Shown here piece after piece: positions 1-14,200 of a DNA stretch of 64,000 nt. How positions within the stretch are numbered: the stretch's first letter is position 1; every line of letters begins with the position of its first letter. Source of the DNA: Okapia johnstoni (Eukaryota > Chordata > Mammalia > Artiodactyla > Giraffidae); NCBI GenBank assembly GCA_024291935.2, contig CM044321.1, forward strand, positions 61,436,985 through 61,500,984. The letters run 5' to 3'. The notes under the pieces are model-generated. The model ran no database searches, had not been told where the DNA came from, and was given only the letters and a program-made list of their open reading frames with translations. Both the position numbers and the translations under genes were made by a program.

Positions 1-2005
1 CAGATAAGCTATCTAATGCTTTTACACAATTCTCTCAGGCAATACTGCTTTAAACAAAAAATATTTAATAAATAACTTTATCACAGTGATAATCCAATAC
101 AAAGGTACACCTTTTTATGTCTAAGAAGGAATGCAGGGATTTACAATCAGTAACAGAGGTTGTGGCAATAAAGGATAAAGCAGGGGATTTGGTAAAAGTA
201 AAATTCCAGACAAGGTGAAAACCCTGAACTCTACAGATTTCAGTGCCCACCCCTTGTCCAAAACATGACACTCCACTGCACACAGAAGGCCTAGGATATG
301 GTTACAGAGGCTGGTTACAGTTAGAACTCTGCAATCCAAAATACAAGACTTTTCCTTCTACGTTAAAAAATTCTCATGTATATTATCACAATATACCACC
401 AAAATTTGTCCAAAATATACTATTCATATTTAAAAGCTTATTTTGACTCTAATGTTAAACATATTACGTGCTACTTGAATTTACTGACCAGCTATGCATT
501 AAGAGCAAATACTTTCTTTCACATATATTTACAAGTTATCAATTACAGTTGGCGGGGAGCGGGGGAGGACTTTCAAGGCTGAGGAAATTTTTATGGAAAA
601 AAGATTTTGAATTGGAAGATCAGACCACTTGGGGTCAAATGATAGGATGGCTTAAAGTTACTAAGAGTCTCTGTTTCCTTGACTAGAATCAGCCTTTGTT
701 TCTCACTGTTGCCATTGGATGCCCAATTGAAAGTTCTGTTTTAAATGTACACAGGAAAACAAAATATTTTTTCGTAGTCCCATGTCAGCAGATTCTAGAT
801 CCACGAACTTCTAAATCTCTAAACTGTACTCTACTAAATGTTGAGAATTATTTCATTACCCTACATATAAAGAAAAGTTACAAAAATTTCACCAAAGTTT
901 TCAGAAGAATTTCTTAGGCTACACTGCTTTCTTTAATATGCTATTGATTTAATGAAAAACCCACACTTTTTTTCTAACAGAAGAAAGCTAGAAAGGGGGG
1001 ATATTTTTAAATAAAAGTATAGCGAAGCAATCAATAGCGATAAATTGTTAGGACTCTGAGCCTTTTTAAAGGACTATGTGCCAGTAACCAGATCATGGTT
1101 GTGTGTGGTTTTTGATTTTAGTTAAAAGGAAATGGTTTTGAAATTCCATGTAATGACATACCAGCAATACGTCAAGATGTAAATGCAGTTATCAAGTTAA
1201 GTTTTGCAAAAGTGCACAGTTGCTTTCCATTCACTTTGTTTTTTTAAACAAATTAGAACCAAGGTGCTTATTTCTATTTCATCCCTCATGCTCTTAAAAA
1301 TATAAATGCTTAGGGTACAGAATGCCTTCCTTTAAAGATCATCAGTTCTATGAAGTGTCTTGTGATCAGATTTACGACAGCACAAAATTCACAAACTTTT
1401 TAAATATGTAAAACTAATCTTCCCCTGGGGACCCAAATGACTGTATGATAAACAGAAACAATGTAACTTCTGTTTCTAGGACTATTCACTGTGACCACAA
1501 GTTATATTAGAAACCAGTGAATCCACTGGCATTTTAAACCCGGGGAGGGGCAATTTTGAAAGTCTGACAAACACTAGAATCTAATCTTTTTACTATAAAA
1601 TATAAATAAACGTTAATATTAATGTTAATTTTCCTGCAATAGATATAATTTGAAGCAAGAAGAGCGTGAGCTAAAATGAACCTTCAGTGATATCTGAAGA
1701 CATGAAATCTCTTTTCCCAGAGACAGAAGAAAATTTCCTTGACCAAAAAGAGATTCTTTTCCAACATAGGTCAAAAACTGAAAATGTAGCTTTACCAAAG
1801 TGAAACGTCAAAATTATGTAAATATTCTAAAATGCCTCTAGTTAAAATAAAAAATCAAAATCCCCAGTTTTTATGTTTATCCATAGTAGAAAAGGAAAAA
1901 TTTTGGTCAAAAAGCAAATAAAATGAAAAACTTTTCTCCAAAAATATTAAAAGATAAAAGAATGATGTAAAAGCCTCTCTAAGAAATGCAACAAATAAAG
2001 AATGG
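1..2005. other. COG6 intron 8, no recognised feature
   Basis: AT-rich sequence with no exon, no young repeat and only short chance open frames. I see nothing here that I can name. Confidence 0.6.
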
Positions 2006-2021
2006 AAAAAAATCAGCATTG

Positions 2022-2229
2022 GAAGGATTGCGGGCAGGAGGAGAAGGGGACGACAGAGGATGGGATGGCTGGATGGCATCATCAACTCGATGGACATGAG
2101 TTTGGGTAAACTCCGGGAGTTGGTGATGGACAGGGAGGCCTGGCGTGCTGCAATTCATGGGGTCACAAAGAGTCGGACAAGACTGAGCGACTGAACTGAA
2201 CTGAAAAAATGTAACATAAAAAGAAAGAA
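2022..2229 (+). mobile_element. BovB (RTE LINE) 3' fragment with target-site duplication
   Basis: Contains the BovB 3' end: the end of the reverse transcriptase frame ([12 protein letters not shown] on the plus strand), the GTCGGACAAGACTGAGCGACTG box and a gaactgaactga tail. It is flanked by a 16-bp direct repeat (seven As then tcagcattg) at 2006-2021 and 2230-2245. It is a 5'-truncated, fairly young insertion within COG6 intron 8. Confidence 0.9.
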
Positions 2230-2899
2230 AAAAAAATCAGCATTGTACATATTACTATATCCTTTAATAATTGACATGCTGAAGGTTTACCAGTGGAAAG
2301 AAGACAACATCAATTTGTCCACTTCTACTTGCAATAAATTTTTTGAAAACACTTCTATACTTGATGTATTAAAAGTTAATAATGCATTAGCATTCCAGTT
2401 ATATAAGACCTAAGAAAACCTGAGTATGGCAATTTTCCCCAAAGACTTCAATAATTGACGTTTTCTTAAATGTGATACCTATATATTTGAGACCCAATAA
2501 TGAACAGTGAAGCGTCTCTCCTTTATTTAAATCAAGTTCATATAGTGCCATCTGGTGGTTAACATAATACATTATAAAGTTTTTCCCTAAATTTAAAGAA
2601 ACCACCACTCTGAAAACAGGTGATTACTTAAGATGAAAGGTCAATTTTCCCTTTTTCCAGCGTTCATCTTATGGTACTTAATTGGCACTAAAAGTCTCCT
2701 TCTTCCGCATTCAATATCCAAGTGTTTAACCATCCACACTGCACTATGGCCCCCATCCCGTGTGTCCTGTGAAGATACATCTTCTTTGACTATTTTAGTT
2801 CTATTGTCTCTCAAGCATTTTGCCTTGCTGTCAGGTAGGCCTTAAATACACTTCTCTTTAGCTGAAAATTTTCCACTTTATCTCCTTTCAAAACAAAAA

Positions 2900-3060
2900 T
2901 AATAGCCAATACTTTGTGATGAGTAAAGCATGATGCTCAACACCTTATGGGAACATTCCAATTTTAACCTTCAGAACAGCCCAGCAAGGGAGGTACTATT
3001 TTTATCCTCATTTCACAGCTCAAGGAAACCAAAGCCTATAAAGGTACGTGGGTTCATCAC
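2900..3060 (+). repeat. MIR SINE remnant
   Basis: Degenerate match to the MIR core and 3' part: order of gagcatgatgctcaacacctta, aacagcccagcaagggaggtactatttt, cctcatttcacagctcaaggaaacc. An ancient mammalian repeat. Confidence 0.6.
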
Positions 3061-3525
3061 GCACAAAAAAAGGCTAACTCAGAGCCCACCATTTAAACCA
3101 TTATGCAATACTGCTCCTTTCCAAGTGTCAATCAAGAATCAAAACTTAGAAAAAATACATTTATATGGTAGAAGTCAGCTGACCTTTTCAGAGGCCCAAA
3201 ATACATGAAGGCCTTTTTAAAAAACAATTAACCTTGTGAAAAAATATGAACCTGTGGACACTGTTACACATTATTAAACAAGCACCAAATGTTTCAGGTA
3301 CCATAATTACAATCAAACACCAATACCTTACAGTGAAAAAACTGGGAAAAGAAATTTCGAAGACGATAAGATATGCTGAGCTGATGGTCAATAATGAGCA
3401 TCAGCTTATCCCAGGAACCCACACAACATGCAGATCTATTGTGATCCAGCTCCTGCTACTAACCCAGCAGCCAGCTTCTGCGAATTCCTAAAGGTACATA
3501 TTCCTCCTCAACCCATGCACTAGCA

Positions 3526-3850
3526 CCGGCTGTTCCCTCAATCTGGGATGTTCTCTCCTCCCTTTTCATCTTGGAAAATGCCTGTCAACCTTCAGAACTC
3601 ATTTTATACCTACTTCCCAGAGGAAACTTTCTCTAATGTACACCCCTTTCCCCACCACAGACTACTTGAGCCACAAAGCACTTGAGACTTGAGTTTTAGG
3701 AAAAGCAATTAACGTTACATTAAAGAGGATTTGTTTACGTCTGGTTCCATAAAGTAAAGCAAGTTGAAGGCAATGTTTTATTGATGGTAAGCCTGCCACA
3801 CTTAGAACTGTGCTTAACATACAGTGAGTACTCAGTAAGTAGCACTGGGG
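3526..3850 (+). repeat. L2 LINE 3' remnant
   Basis: Pattern of the L2 3' end: ggctgttccctcaatctgggatgttctc, tcagaactcattttatacctacttcccagaggaaac, then after a gap a tail resembling cttaacatacagtgagtactcagtaagt. Divergent and interrupted. Confidence 0.55.
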
Positions 3851-4094
3851 TGTGATTATTTTATGTATCTGTCCCAGCATTTGTGTTCTAAAATCTTATT
3901 ACAGGACAAGTAATGTTCTAATCAGAAAACAGAGTAAGAAGGAAATCTTCTAAAAATATAGAAGCGTGTAAAAGACATGACTTAGAGCAGGACTGAATGC
4001 ACGAGTTCTCTGGCCTCTGTTTCCGGAATTTTAACTCCCTACTTGGTCTCCCCATTTTCATACTATTCCAGACATTAAAAATGAAAAAGGATTT

Positions 4095-4605
4095 GAAGGA
4101 ATGGATAAAAAAGATGTGGTACATATATACAATAGAATATTACTCAGCCATTAAAAGAATGAAATGGTGCCATTTGCAGCAACATGGATGGACCTAGAGT
4201 GTCATACTGAGTGAAGTAAGTCAGACAGAGAAGGAGAAATATCATATGACAACCTTTATATGTGAAATGTAAAAAGAAATGATAACAGATGAACTCACTT
4301 ACAAAACAGAAAGATGCACAGACTTAGAAAATGAACGTATGGTTGATGAGGGGAAAGGGGTAGTTAGGGAGTTTGAGAAGGTCAAACGGATAACCAATAA
4401 GGGCCTACTGTAGGGCCTACTGTACAGCACATGGAGCTCTGCTCAATGTTATATGCAAGCCTGGAAGAGAGGGAGGTCTAGGGGAGAATGGACACATGTA
4501 TAAGAATGGCTGAGTCCCCTCCCTGTTCACTTGATTCTAACACAGCATTGTTAACTGGCTATACCCCAACACAAACCAAAAGTTTAAAGACTGAAGACAA
4601 AAAAA
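4095..4605 (+). repeat. L1 LINE 3' end
   Basis: Reads atacaatagaatattactcagccattaaaa, then gcaacatggatggacctagag and gtgaagtaagtcagacagag, then the terminal aacacagcattgttaactggctatacccc. These are landmarks of the artiodactyl L1 3' region. A 12-bp unit (agggcctactgt) is duplicated head to tail at about 4402-4425. Confidence 0.85.
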
Positions 4606-5170
4606 GGACTTGAAAAGGAAAAGAAAACTAAAACACAGAAAAATTAAAAATATATAAGTTAATAATGCATGAAGTTCTTATCCAAAGCATTATCACATAG
4701 CACCTGGCTGTCATAACTTATAGGATTAAAAACCTGAACTCTTTCTTTTCTGGAATCCTACTAATGGAGTTCTAATTTTAAATCTTTTTTCATCTCTGGG
4801 TAATTATTATTTATTACTCTATTTGACCTCCATCCCTCCAGGGCAGTGTTAATAAAGGAGTTTTAGTTACATACAATTCCAAGGTAATTAACGAGATGGC
4901 ATAATTCGGCAAAGACCTTAACCTCCACATAAATAAGAGGTAGTCTAGATATTGGGACATCTTGGTTTTCGTATCTGTGTTGCATTCTACAGCATGTAAT
5001 ATGCAATTAGGCTGATGCTCCAATGGTACCCAGATGAGATAAAAATATCACTGTAAATTATATTGCTCAAACTATTGTATATAAATTTGATTAACACTGA
5101 AATTCAATATAAATTACCAAAGAAAAAGTAGATTTGCTTTTTATTAATTAGGAAAAAGTCACTCACTCAC
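4606..5170. other. COG6 intron 8, no recognised feature
   Basis: AT-rich intronic sequence directly downstream of the exon 8 donor. Nothing nameable seen. Confidence 0.5.
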
Positions 5171-5264
5171 TTATATAAGACAGGTCTGTCCTGCAAGGCT
5201 TCCATTGCCTGAGTTAGTACTGGAGATATGTCACATGATTCTTGTGTCAATGTTCTGCATTCAC
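5171..5264 (-). CDS. COG6: COG6 coding exon 8 (residues 231-262 and part of 263)
   Basis: 94 bp from acceptor TTTTTCAG|GT to donor TATAA|GTGAGT. It encodes [20 protein letters not shown] and [10 protein letters not shown], with the final AA beginning a lysine codon completed by exon 9. I searched the remaining 5.1 kb for the next COG6 block (YTLDEFG and onward) and did not find it, so intron 8 extends beyond the left edge. Confidence 0.96.
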
Positions 5265-8200
5265 CTGAAAAAGGGTTAATATTGTAACACTTGTTAAAAT
5301 ACAATTAAGCCTTTATTATGTCCATTGTACAACCAGAGTCTAAACATCACATTTAAAAAATGCTTGGAAAGCCTAGAGAACATACCAATAAAAAACTAGT
5401 TAATGCTGCCAAACTAAACATTCAAGCTTAAATAAATATTTAACTTGAATAGACCACATCTGCTATGTGGCATACAACATATTTCATTTATTATAAGAAA
5501 CCAGAGTTCTGAAGAAACCAATCAATGAACAAATATGCACTAAATAACTGCTATACACACAGCAATATCAAGAAGGGAAGGGAATACTAAATATTCATCA
5601 CCAGTTCTTTATCCCAGAGGCAATCTTTAAGCAGTTTGGTAGAATGTTTATATGGGTAACTAATACATACTGCTACTGCTACTGCTAAGTCACCTCAGTC
5701 GTGTCCGACTCTGTGCGACCCCATAGATGGCAGCCCAGCAGGCTCTGCCGTCCCTGGGATTCTCCAGGCAAGAACACTGGAGTGGGTTGCCATTTCCTTC
5801 TCCAATGCATGAAAGTGAAAAGTGAAAGTGAAGTCACTCAGTCGTGTCTGACTCTTAGCGACCCCATGGACTGCAGCCTACCAGGCTCCTCCATCCATGG
5901 GGTTTTCCAGGCAAGAGTACTGGACTGGGGTGTCATTGCCTTCTCCTAATACATACTAGTAAAATTATATTTACTATTCTATGTACAAAATACTGATTAA
6001 ATGTCTACTCTGTTCAAAAAAACAGGACATGTTCAGAAATTTCCAACCTTTGCTAAGTGAAGACCTCATGTTCCTTTGTTTTTAACAGGTAATTCTACTA
6101 ACACACTATTGCAACATTTTAAAACAAAACTTAATACATAAACCACTTGCGGTAGGCAAAATAATGGTCCTCCCAAGATCCCTAATCACTGAAACCTGTG
6201 AATGTTATTTTATGAAGCAAAAGGGACTTTGCAGATGGAATTAAGGGGATGGACCTTAAAGAGGGACGTTTTCCCAGATCAGTTAAGTGGATCCAAGGTA
6301 ATCATCTAGGTCTTAAAAGAGGAAAAGGCGAGCAGAAAAGTCTTATGAGATGGAAGAAGAGGCAGGAAAGATTCAAAGTGAAAAAGCGACTCCTCTACCC
6401 GTTGCTGGCTTCAAAGATGGAGGAAGAGGCCACAAGCCAATGCAGGCGGCCTCTAGAAGGTGGGAAAACCCTCAGTGACAGCCAGCAAGGAAACTCAGGG
6501 CACAGTCCTCAGACTCAAAGAACTAAATTATGCCAACAAAGTGAATGAGCAAGGCAACAGATTACTCCCTAGAACCTCCAGAAATGAATGCACATCTTTG
6601 CATTTTAGCATGGTGATTTCTGACTACAGAACTATAAAATGACAAATTTATGTTTTGTTTTAAGCCATGAAGATTGAGATAAATTTGTTACAGCAGCAAC
6701 AGAAAATTAATTCACCATAATGGTTATATTAACAACAAGGGATGTCTAATCAACCTTAAGATAATCTGGGGCACAAATATTGACTTTATTATTTTTTCAT
6801 TGCCATCCTTAATCATATATAGTACCTGAATGATAGATACTTATGAGGCAAATACAAAGAAATATGTTCAAATTTTTTGATTACTAAGATCAAAATATGT
6901 TATCAAATAAATACTAAGTGAAATAAAATCAAACATTCATGATTCTAGACTGCATCAAAGAAACCACTTACTTTGAGCCCATCGGTAAAGTCTTTCATAA
7001 GATGTTTCTTGAAGCAAGGCCATTTGCTCCATAATTTCTAAACTAAAAAAATTAAAGATTATAATTTACTTAAAAGTTTTAGCCAATAGCTAAATCTAAG
7101 AATCTAATTAATTACAGAATGATTTGGTTATAGCCTATTAACTTTTTATCATTTTGTGGAATAATTTTTTAGTAATTTTTTAATAATTAAATAAATGTTC
7201 CAAGTTTTAATACCATCACTTAGACACTCAACTGCTGTGTTATGCTAAATATCAGGGTATAACATCCTCTTTACCCAAAGACACATAAAGATTAAACTTC
7301 TATTTCACATAATGCCATATACTTTAAGAACCTAGAAAATCTTTAAAATTCTGGAAATACAAGAGGCAACACAGTCATGAATTGAAAAGGCTACTCACCC
7401 TGCTGTTTGTTGGTTTGTACGCAAGAGAACTTTAACATCATTATGAATCTGTTTTACTCTTCCCAGTGCCTTGAAAAAATCCTTTAAAATTAAGAATGCA
7501 ACTTTAAAGTTTCCATGTTTTCAGGTAAAACTGTATTACTATAAATTGAAATATCATGACAAAGGAAAAAGAAATTATTCTACCTACTCTAATGAAGCCT
7601 TCCTTATACTGATCTCAACTTTCTCGAAATTTTTATAAAATGTATAATAGATACTTAGTGAAATGAAAGTTGCTCAGTCGCGTCTGACTCTTTGCGACCC
7701 CATGTACTATAGAGTCCATGGAATTCTCCAGGCCAGAACACTGGAGTGGGTAGCCTTTCCGTTCTCCAGGGGATCGTCCCAACCCAGGGATCAAACCCAT
7801 GGCTCCTGCATTGCAGGTCAATTCTTTATGAGCTGAGCCACAAGGGAAGCCCACTATTCACATTTTAAAACATATATTAATTCGATGTCTACTATATGCC
7901 AAATGGTGTACTAAGATGCAGAGATAAAAAGTTTATAAAGACAAAATCTCTGTCTTCAAGAAGTATACAGTTTTGTGAAAGAGTAATGTAAACCTGAAGA
8001 TTATAACATAAAGAAAAACATGCTATGTATTACATATCTTATGACGTAGAAAATTCAGTATGGCTTCATCATCACAGGAGATGATGGTTTATGTGTCTAC
8101 CATATACCCTTTCTTGCCCCCTCATCCAGAAGTGGAATGCAAAGTTGGATGTATAAACATACACAAGTTGACTGATGCTAAACTCCCAGCTTTTTTTCCC

Positions 8201-11200
8201 TCTATAAAAAGGTACTGTAGCCTTAGTTTTCAGATAGCCACAAATAGTGTTCCAACCATGAAAAGCAGTTGATGAGTTATTTTTCTTTGATGAATAAAAA
8301 AAAAAAAATGTTTTAATGTTTTAAAATCCCTAATACTGTTGATTATTTCTGCTAAAGAGGGGGCAGGGCGGGGGGGGGGGGGAGGTGCAATGTCACATAT
8401 TTAAAATGAACGTAGTTCCTCAAACTATAAGGGCCATAAATACCAATTGGTAAGGCACCTACAATTCTCTCACCTACTTAACACCCTCCACTCAAGGGAC
8501 GGGTTCCATCCCAGCCCAGGCAGTACGATAACAGTGACATCTATCAAGAGTCACTCAGTAAGCCCCCCACCCTGGCCTTCCTCAGGAACTCTTCCTGCCC
8601 TCAGACCCCAGGCACAGGTTTGCAGTTCCTCCCAGTTAGGACACCGAAAGATTCTTCTCAAGAAAAACTGAGTATCTTCAAGGCGAAAAAGAGGAATGAC
8701 ACTTTTCCTTGTTGTTTAGCGTTTTGAGAGGCTTTATAGCTCGAAGTTTTGGAAAGAATGGCATGGGTTCAGAAAAGAATCAGATGAAAAGGTAAGGCAT
8801 TTCTAATCTCAGGAAAGATCAAAAGTTGTGAAAGAAAGAACATGTAATCATTGCAACATCACTGCAATGTAAATAGAACATGCCATATAACTGTACTGTG
8901 AGGCAGGAAGAAAAGAGAACATGTATGTGTGGAGGGGAAGGAGGCATGGAGGGAGAGGCTAAGTACTTTTAGCTGATGGTAGGAAATTCATAGAAAATAG
9001 TTAACATCGATATCCAAAGCATACTCCTTTTCACCAGACGTCCAAAATACAGAATCTAAAAAGAAGCAATTAACAAGATTGAAAATGGTTGCCAAAGGAC
9101 TTAGAGATGAAAAGGAGTGAATAGGTGATGAGGTGATGTAGGCTTTCCTTAAAAGCCTTATTGTACTCTGACTCCTAAAAAACAAAAAAGAAGTACACGT
9201 ACCGCTTTGAAAAAAATAAGGTAATTTAAAATCTATACCTTAAATTGCTAAGTTTAAAAACATTTCTACACCAAAAAAAATTTTAGGTGGTAAAATAAAG
9301 ACCTTAAAAAGGAGTGATTTCTCTATAACATCTGTAACTGCCATGCTTTAAGTGATTTCAACAGAAAGCAAAGTACCTCAGTGATGGGTCCTTCTCTTGT
9401 GCCTCGGAGAAGACTCATTTCGTCAGAAGTCAGCTGGAACTTGGATAAGAAGGCATCTGCCACTTGTGCTCTTATTTCTAATCTTTGACTGTAATATTTT
9501 TTAAAAGGCAACAGAAAATCAAGTACATTATGCATTTTACATAGCTTTAAAACAAGTTACACCTCTGGCTTAACTTTTAAGACAAAGACATGAAACAGTC
9601 TCAGTATCTGCAGAAGCCTCATTTCTGCCTCAAATATTAGCAGCTCATCAAGCACGTAGGTGATACAATTAGCTGATATTGTCCTACCTCTGCAGAGGGC
9701 ACAGTTAAGAGGCCACAGTAAAATGATGAACTAACCTTTATGTAAAAGGAGAAATAAGTTCATGAATGGTAGAGGCAATACAAATTCTTAGCCACCTATA
9801 TGTATGTGAATAGTATGGGAAAAAAGTTGTAAGAGAGACATAAGCCAATTAATTTCTTCTCAGTCACTAAAAAGTTCTAAGCCTTTGAAGCTTGTACATG
9901 AAGTACACAACAAATCAAAAATCAAGCCTATTATTTACTTTAGGTTAGAAATCGAAGTCAAGAACTCATATAGTAATTCATTAATCAAAAAAAAAAATCA
10001 CTCCTGCATTTTGTCTTCCTCACTTTTTCTGCACACTATCATAACAAACAAACAAAAAAACATCTTTTCAAATTATATTATCTGAGTGCAGCCAACTCAG
10101 ACTAGCTGACAATTAGGTAAAAGCACACTTGAGTCTGCAATTCAACCTGCAGGGACCTGTAGGGCTGAGTTGGGTCACAATCTAAAGGCAAGTCAGGAAT
10201 ACAAACCACATGAGCAGAAATTCAACATTCCTGCCTTCTAGATTTTAGATTTGAAGATATACAAATAAAATTAAAGTGTTTCACTAGTACTGGCACCCCA
10301 CTCCAGTACTCTTGCCTGGAAAGTCCCATGGACAGAGGAGCCTGGTGGGCTGCAGTCCATGGGGTCACTAAGAGTCAGACACGACTGAGCAACTTCACTT
10401 TCACTTTTCACTTTCATGCATTGGAGAAGGAAATGGCAACCCACTCGTGTTCTTGCCTGGAGAATCCCAGGGACAGAGGAGCCTGGTGGGCTGCCATCTA
10501 TGGGGTCGCACAGAGTCGGACATGACTGACGCGACTTAGCAGCAGCAGCAGCAGCAGTAGTAGTATTCACAGGGCAGTAATATTCTCCAATTTCAAAATA
10601 TTCAAATGAAACTGAACAAAGATAATCATTAACACTATCTGAACAGACAGAACAATGCATGCCATCTTTGTTTTGTTTGGACTCTTGGGTTTCCAGGTTT
10701 AAGTTCACAATGTCAAATGCTCCTGCCGAATGACAACAGCTAAAAAGAAAAAGTCCTCCAGGTGGCAGTAATGCTCTATTTTTCTCAAATGACAATGCAA
10801 ATCATCTACTCAAATCCATACAGATTTAAAAAACCTATGTCCTTAATCATCTTATTAAGTACTGATATCTACAAATTACCTTAACATGTTTTGTTTTATA
10901 CTTTTAGAAGCTCAAATCATTATCATACAGGATTTAAATTAATTATAACACTTCATAAAATTCCTTGAGACTATACAAATTAACCGTTTCAATGAAAATC
11001 TTTTGGGAGTTTCTTTTGGATCTATCTTCACAGTCAATTTACCAGGCACAAAGGAAAATTAATCTCTTTAGTTTACTGTTTCATTATGTTTTAACTGAAT
11101 CTAATACAGTTGACCCTTGAGTAACGTGGGGGTCGGGGACTCCTACCCTACCCTGTACAGAGGAAAATCTGCATATAATGTTACAGCCAGCCCTCTGGAG

Positions 11201-14200
11201 TAGAAGATCCAACCCACTGTGGACTGTGTAGGACTACAAAAAAAATACATATGTAAGTGGACCTGTGCAGTTCAAATCTGTGTTGTTCAAGGGTCTGCTG
11301 TTAATTCAGTATGCACACATACTAACTGAGAGAAAATACACCACATTGTTAACAGCAGCTATGTCTAGGTGGTGAAGTTAAATCTGATTGCAATTTTCTT
11401 CAAGTTTTACACACGTAAATGAAAGGAGAAGGAGAAAAATGTGATTTCTGCTTGCCTTCTCCTAACCTTCTACAGGGCAATGAAAGAGTATGTATCACAT
11501 ATGTTCTGGATTTTTACATGTATATTTGGGCAAAATAAATTGCTTTTATATTTTTATGTAAACTGTAAAATCAAAACCTAAGTTACAGTAAGTACTTTAT
11601 AGCAAATAACACAATCAAAATAAAAACTATTAAAAAATAAGAAAGAACGAGAACGTAAACAACATAGCTGAGGGAAACTATCTAACTAAGTACAGAATAG
11701 CTTCTGTTTCCAGTTGCCAAAGCCAGTGAAGAAACAAGATGCACTACACACCTCTGTCTAAAAAGCGGGAAAGGATATGGAAGGTGTGCTCCTCGAGGTA
11801 TGTCAGGCAGTGTGTTCAGCACTCAATATAAATCACTTATCCATCACAACAACCCTGTGATGTAGCTTATTATTCCTTTTTTTCAGATGTGATAACTGAG
11901 CCTGAGGGGGTTAACAAATAACTCATATAAGATTAAAAATCTAACGAGCTCTTACCTAAGATTTAGGTTAGAATCAAGCTGTTCAAGGTCTACATCCTTT
12001 CCACTGTAACATACTACACCTCAAAGAAAAACACTAACATTCACCAGAGAGAAATCCGGCTGATGGGCCTTTCCAAGAGACCAAAAAAACACATAATAAA
12101 TAGTGATTTCACCAATCTTAAAAAACAAAGTTCATATTTATTCACTCAAAATCACTTACTAAACCTACAATGTGTTTTGCACTGAGACATAAAAAGAGAA
12201 TAAGAGGCTGTCACTGTTCTTAAGGAGCTCAGCTTCATAGGAAAGAGACTCAATCAAACCAGAAATTAGTTACAAGAGATTGTACGACATACTAAAGATG
12301 GCAAGAGAAAGATTTAACTCAGGCCAGAAAGGGTTTGAATAAACTTTGTATACAGGATTGTTGATCTGTTACTCTCTTGGTTTTAGACATAATTTTCAAT
12401 TGAATCCACACTTGTTCTCATGTCAGCCAACAAAAACGTAAGAGAAAACTTCACAGGTGGGTCTCTAACTGCAAGGAAACTTCGCTTGCAAAAGATTTCT
12501 TGTGATACGAAAAACATTCTAATCTGATGCTCCAGGCACATGCTTAGTTCTGAATACAGAAATTCAGCACCTGCTTTTCCGCTATGTAAAGCCAACCATC
12601 TCCTCAGCATAGTGTGCATTTTCCTCACCATGGTCCCTGCACCAATGGGAAAGAGACATGTGGTGACACAACAGTTCTGCACCTTGACATAGCAGAATAC
12701 ACAACAGTTAAGTTAAAAATAAAAGGCAATTGTGAAAAAAGATAATAAAATTACTAAAAAATTTAAAAACCTACTGCTTATTTAAAAGAGCAGTCAGTTT
12801 TGAATTATATAGCAAACAAAGAACACATCATCACTTCCAAAAAGGGATAAATATCAGTCCCAGCTACCAATGTTCCTAAACACTGTTTGTATTTGTTTCA
12901 CTCTTGGATGATAGCTTAAAACCTCATATTTTGTATCATTTTTGAATCACTTTTTTGATTATTTTAACTCAGCTTTGAAGTTATTTATAGTTTTCTGAGT
13001 TACCTCCAAATTAATGAAGAATTGATTATATAAATAAAAGCTTACCTTTCAGCTTGAAGCTTAGTGGTTTTTACTATTAAATCCTGAGTCTGTTCCTTTG
13101 CTGCCTAAAATTATAAACATATCTAATATTAGCACATTTCAATTTTATTATATTTCAGAAAACTAACGCTGCTAGTTACTGAGTTCAACAGCAAATGAGA
13201 TCACACTCCAGAACTCAAAGATATAAAAAAGGCCCAAGAAATTGAAACAGATGTTCTAAGGCTCACATACTATGTTTAAGAACTCACTCAGGCAGAAAAC
13301 AACACAATATTGTAATTATACTCCAATGAAAAATAAATAAATTTTAAAAAAAGAAGAACTCACTGATAATTCTCAATACATACATAATGCTGAGGCTTAC
13401 AAGAAAGAAAAAGGTGTCACCATGATGGAATTTAATAGTTCTGGATGCTTTTTAGTGAAACAGAGGCACTAGCAGGACGGAAAACATGACTTCAGTTATG
13501 GATGTGCTGAGCTGAGCTACCAGGAAATCTCTGAATAACATTGTAAACTAAGTCACTGATACTCAATATACAAAAAATACCCCTCATACAGGGTTCTGGT
13601 GAAGATCAGTGACAGATCCATCAACAAGACAGAGTGCTGTTCCTGACCAAGTCATACTAAGCAATCCTCTCTCCCCTGAACCAGAGCTGAAAGGATCAGG
13701 AATGAAAACTTGATGAGAAGGTATTTCAAAGACTAGGAAAACATTTACAAGGAGAACTGAAACAAACAACAAGTGTAGCCAGTGAGATTCTCTCTCAGTG
13801 ACCTGAACTGGGCAATACCATAAAATAAGGCAGTCAGTAACGAGAGGAGAAACAAGTCAGTGGTTGGAGACAGGTAGAGACATAAAGGCATTAAATGAAT
13901 CAGAAGTATGTAGATCAATGCTAACTCTGCAGCCAAACTAGAGGTTCAGACTGCTTTAATAAACGGCCCTGCACTTACAGACATTTTCCTGAGATATTTT
14001 TTAGAGTGAGTATAAACCATAATTAAGCTGGGTCTTCATTGGGCATAGCTTTAGTCTGAAAGTATTCCTAAGGCTTTCTACTAAGGAATTTATTTCTGCT
14101 GCATTTGTGGAATATTATGGAATTCAAAAGTTTATCAAAACTTCACACAGTTATCTCTATACTGGCAAGATCAAAATACAAAGGTTTCTGGAGTTAATTG

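Noticed and set aside
1..5170. Search for COG6 exon 9
   Set aside because: The expected sequence after VLYK (YTLDEFG and the Gly/Pro-rich stretch) is not present on the minus strand; the exon lies beyond the left edge.
10271..10795. 174-codon minus-strand frame
   Set aside because: About half is translated BovA dimer SINE (SCPTLCDP- and SPPGSS-type strings, which recur at every reverse SINE in the window). No gene evidence.
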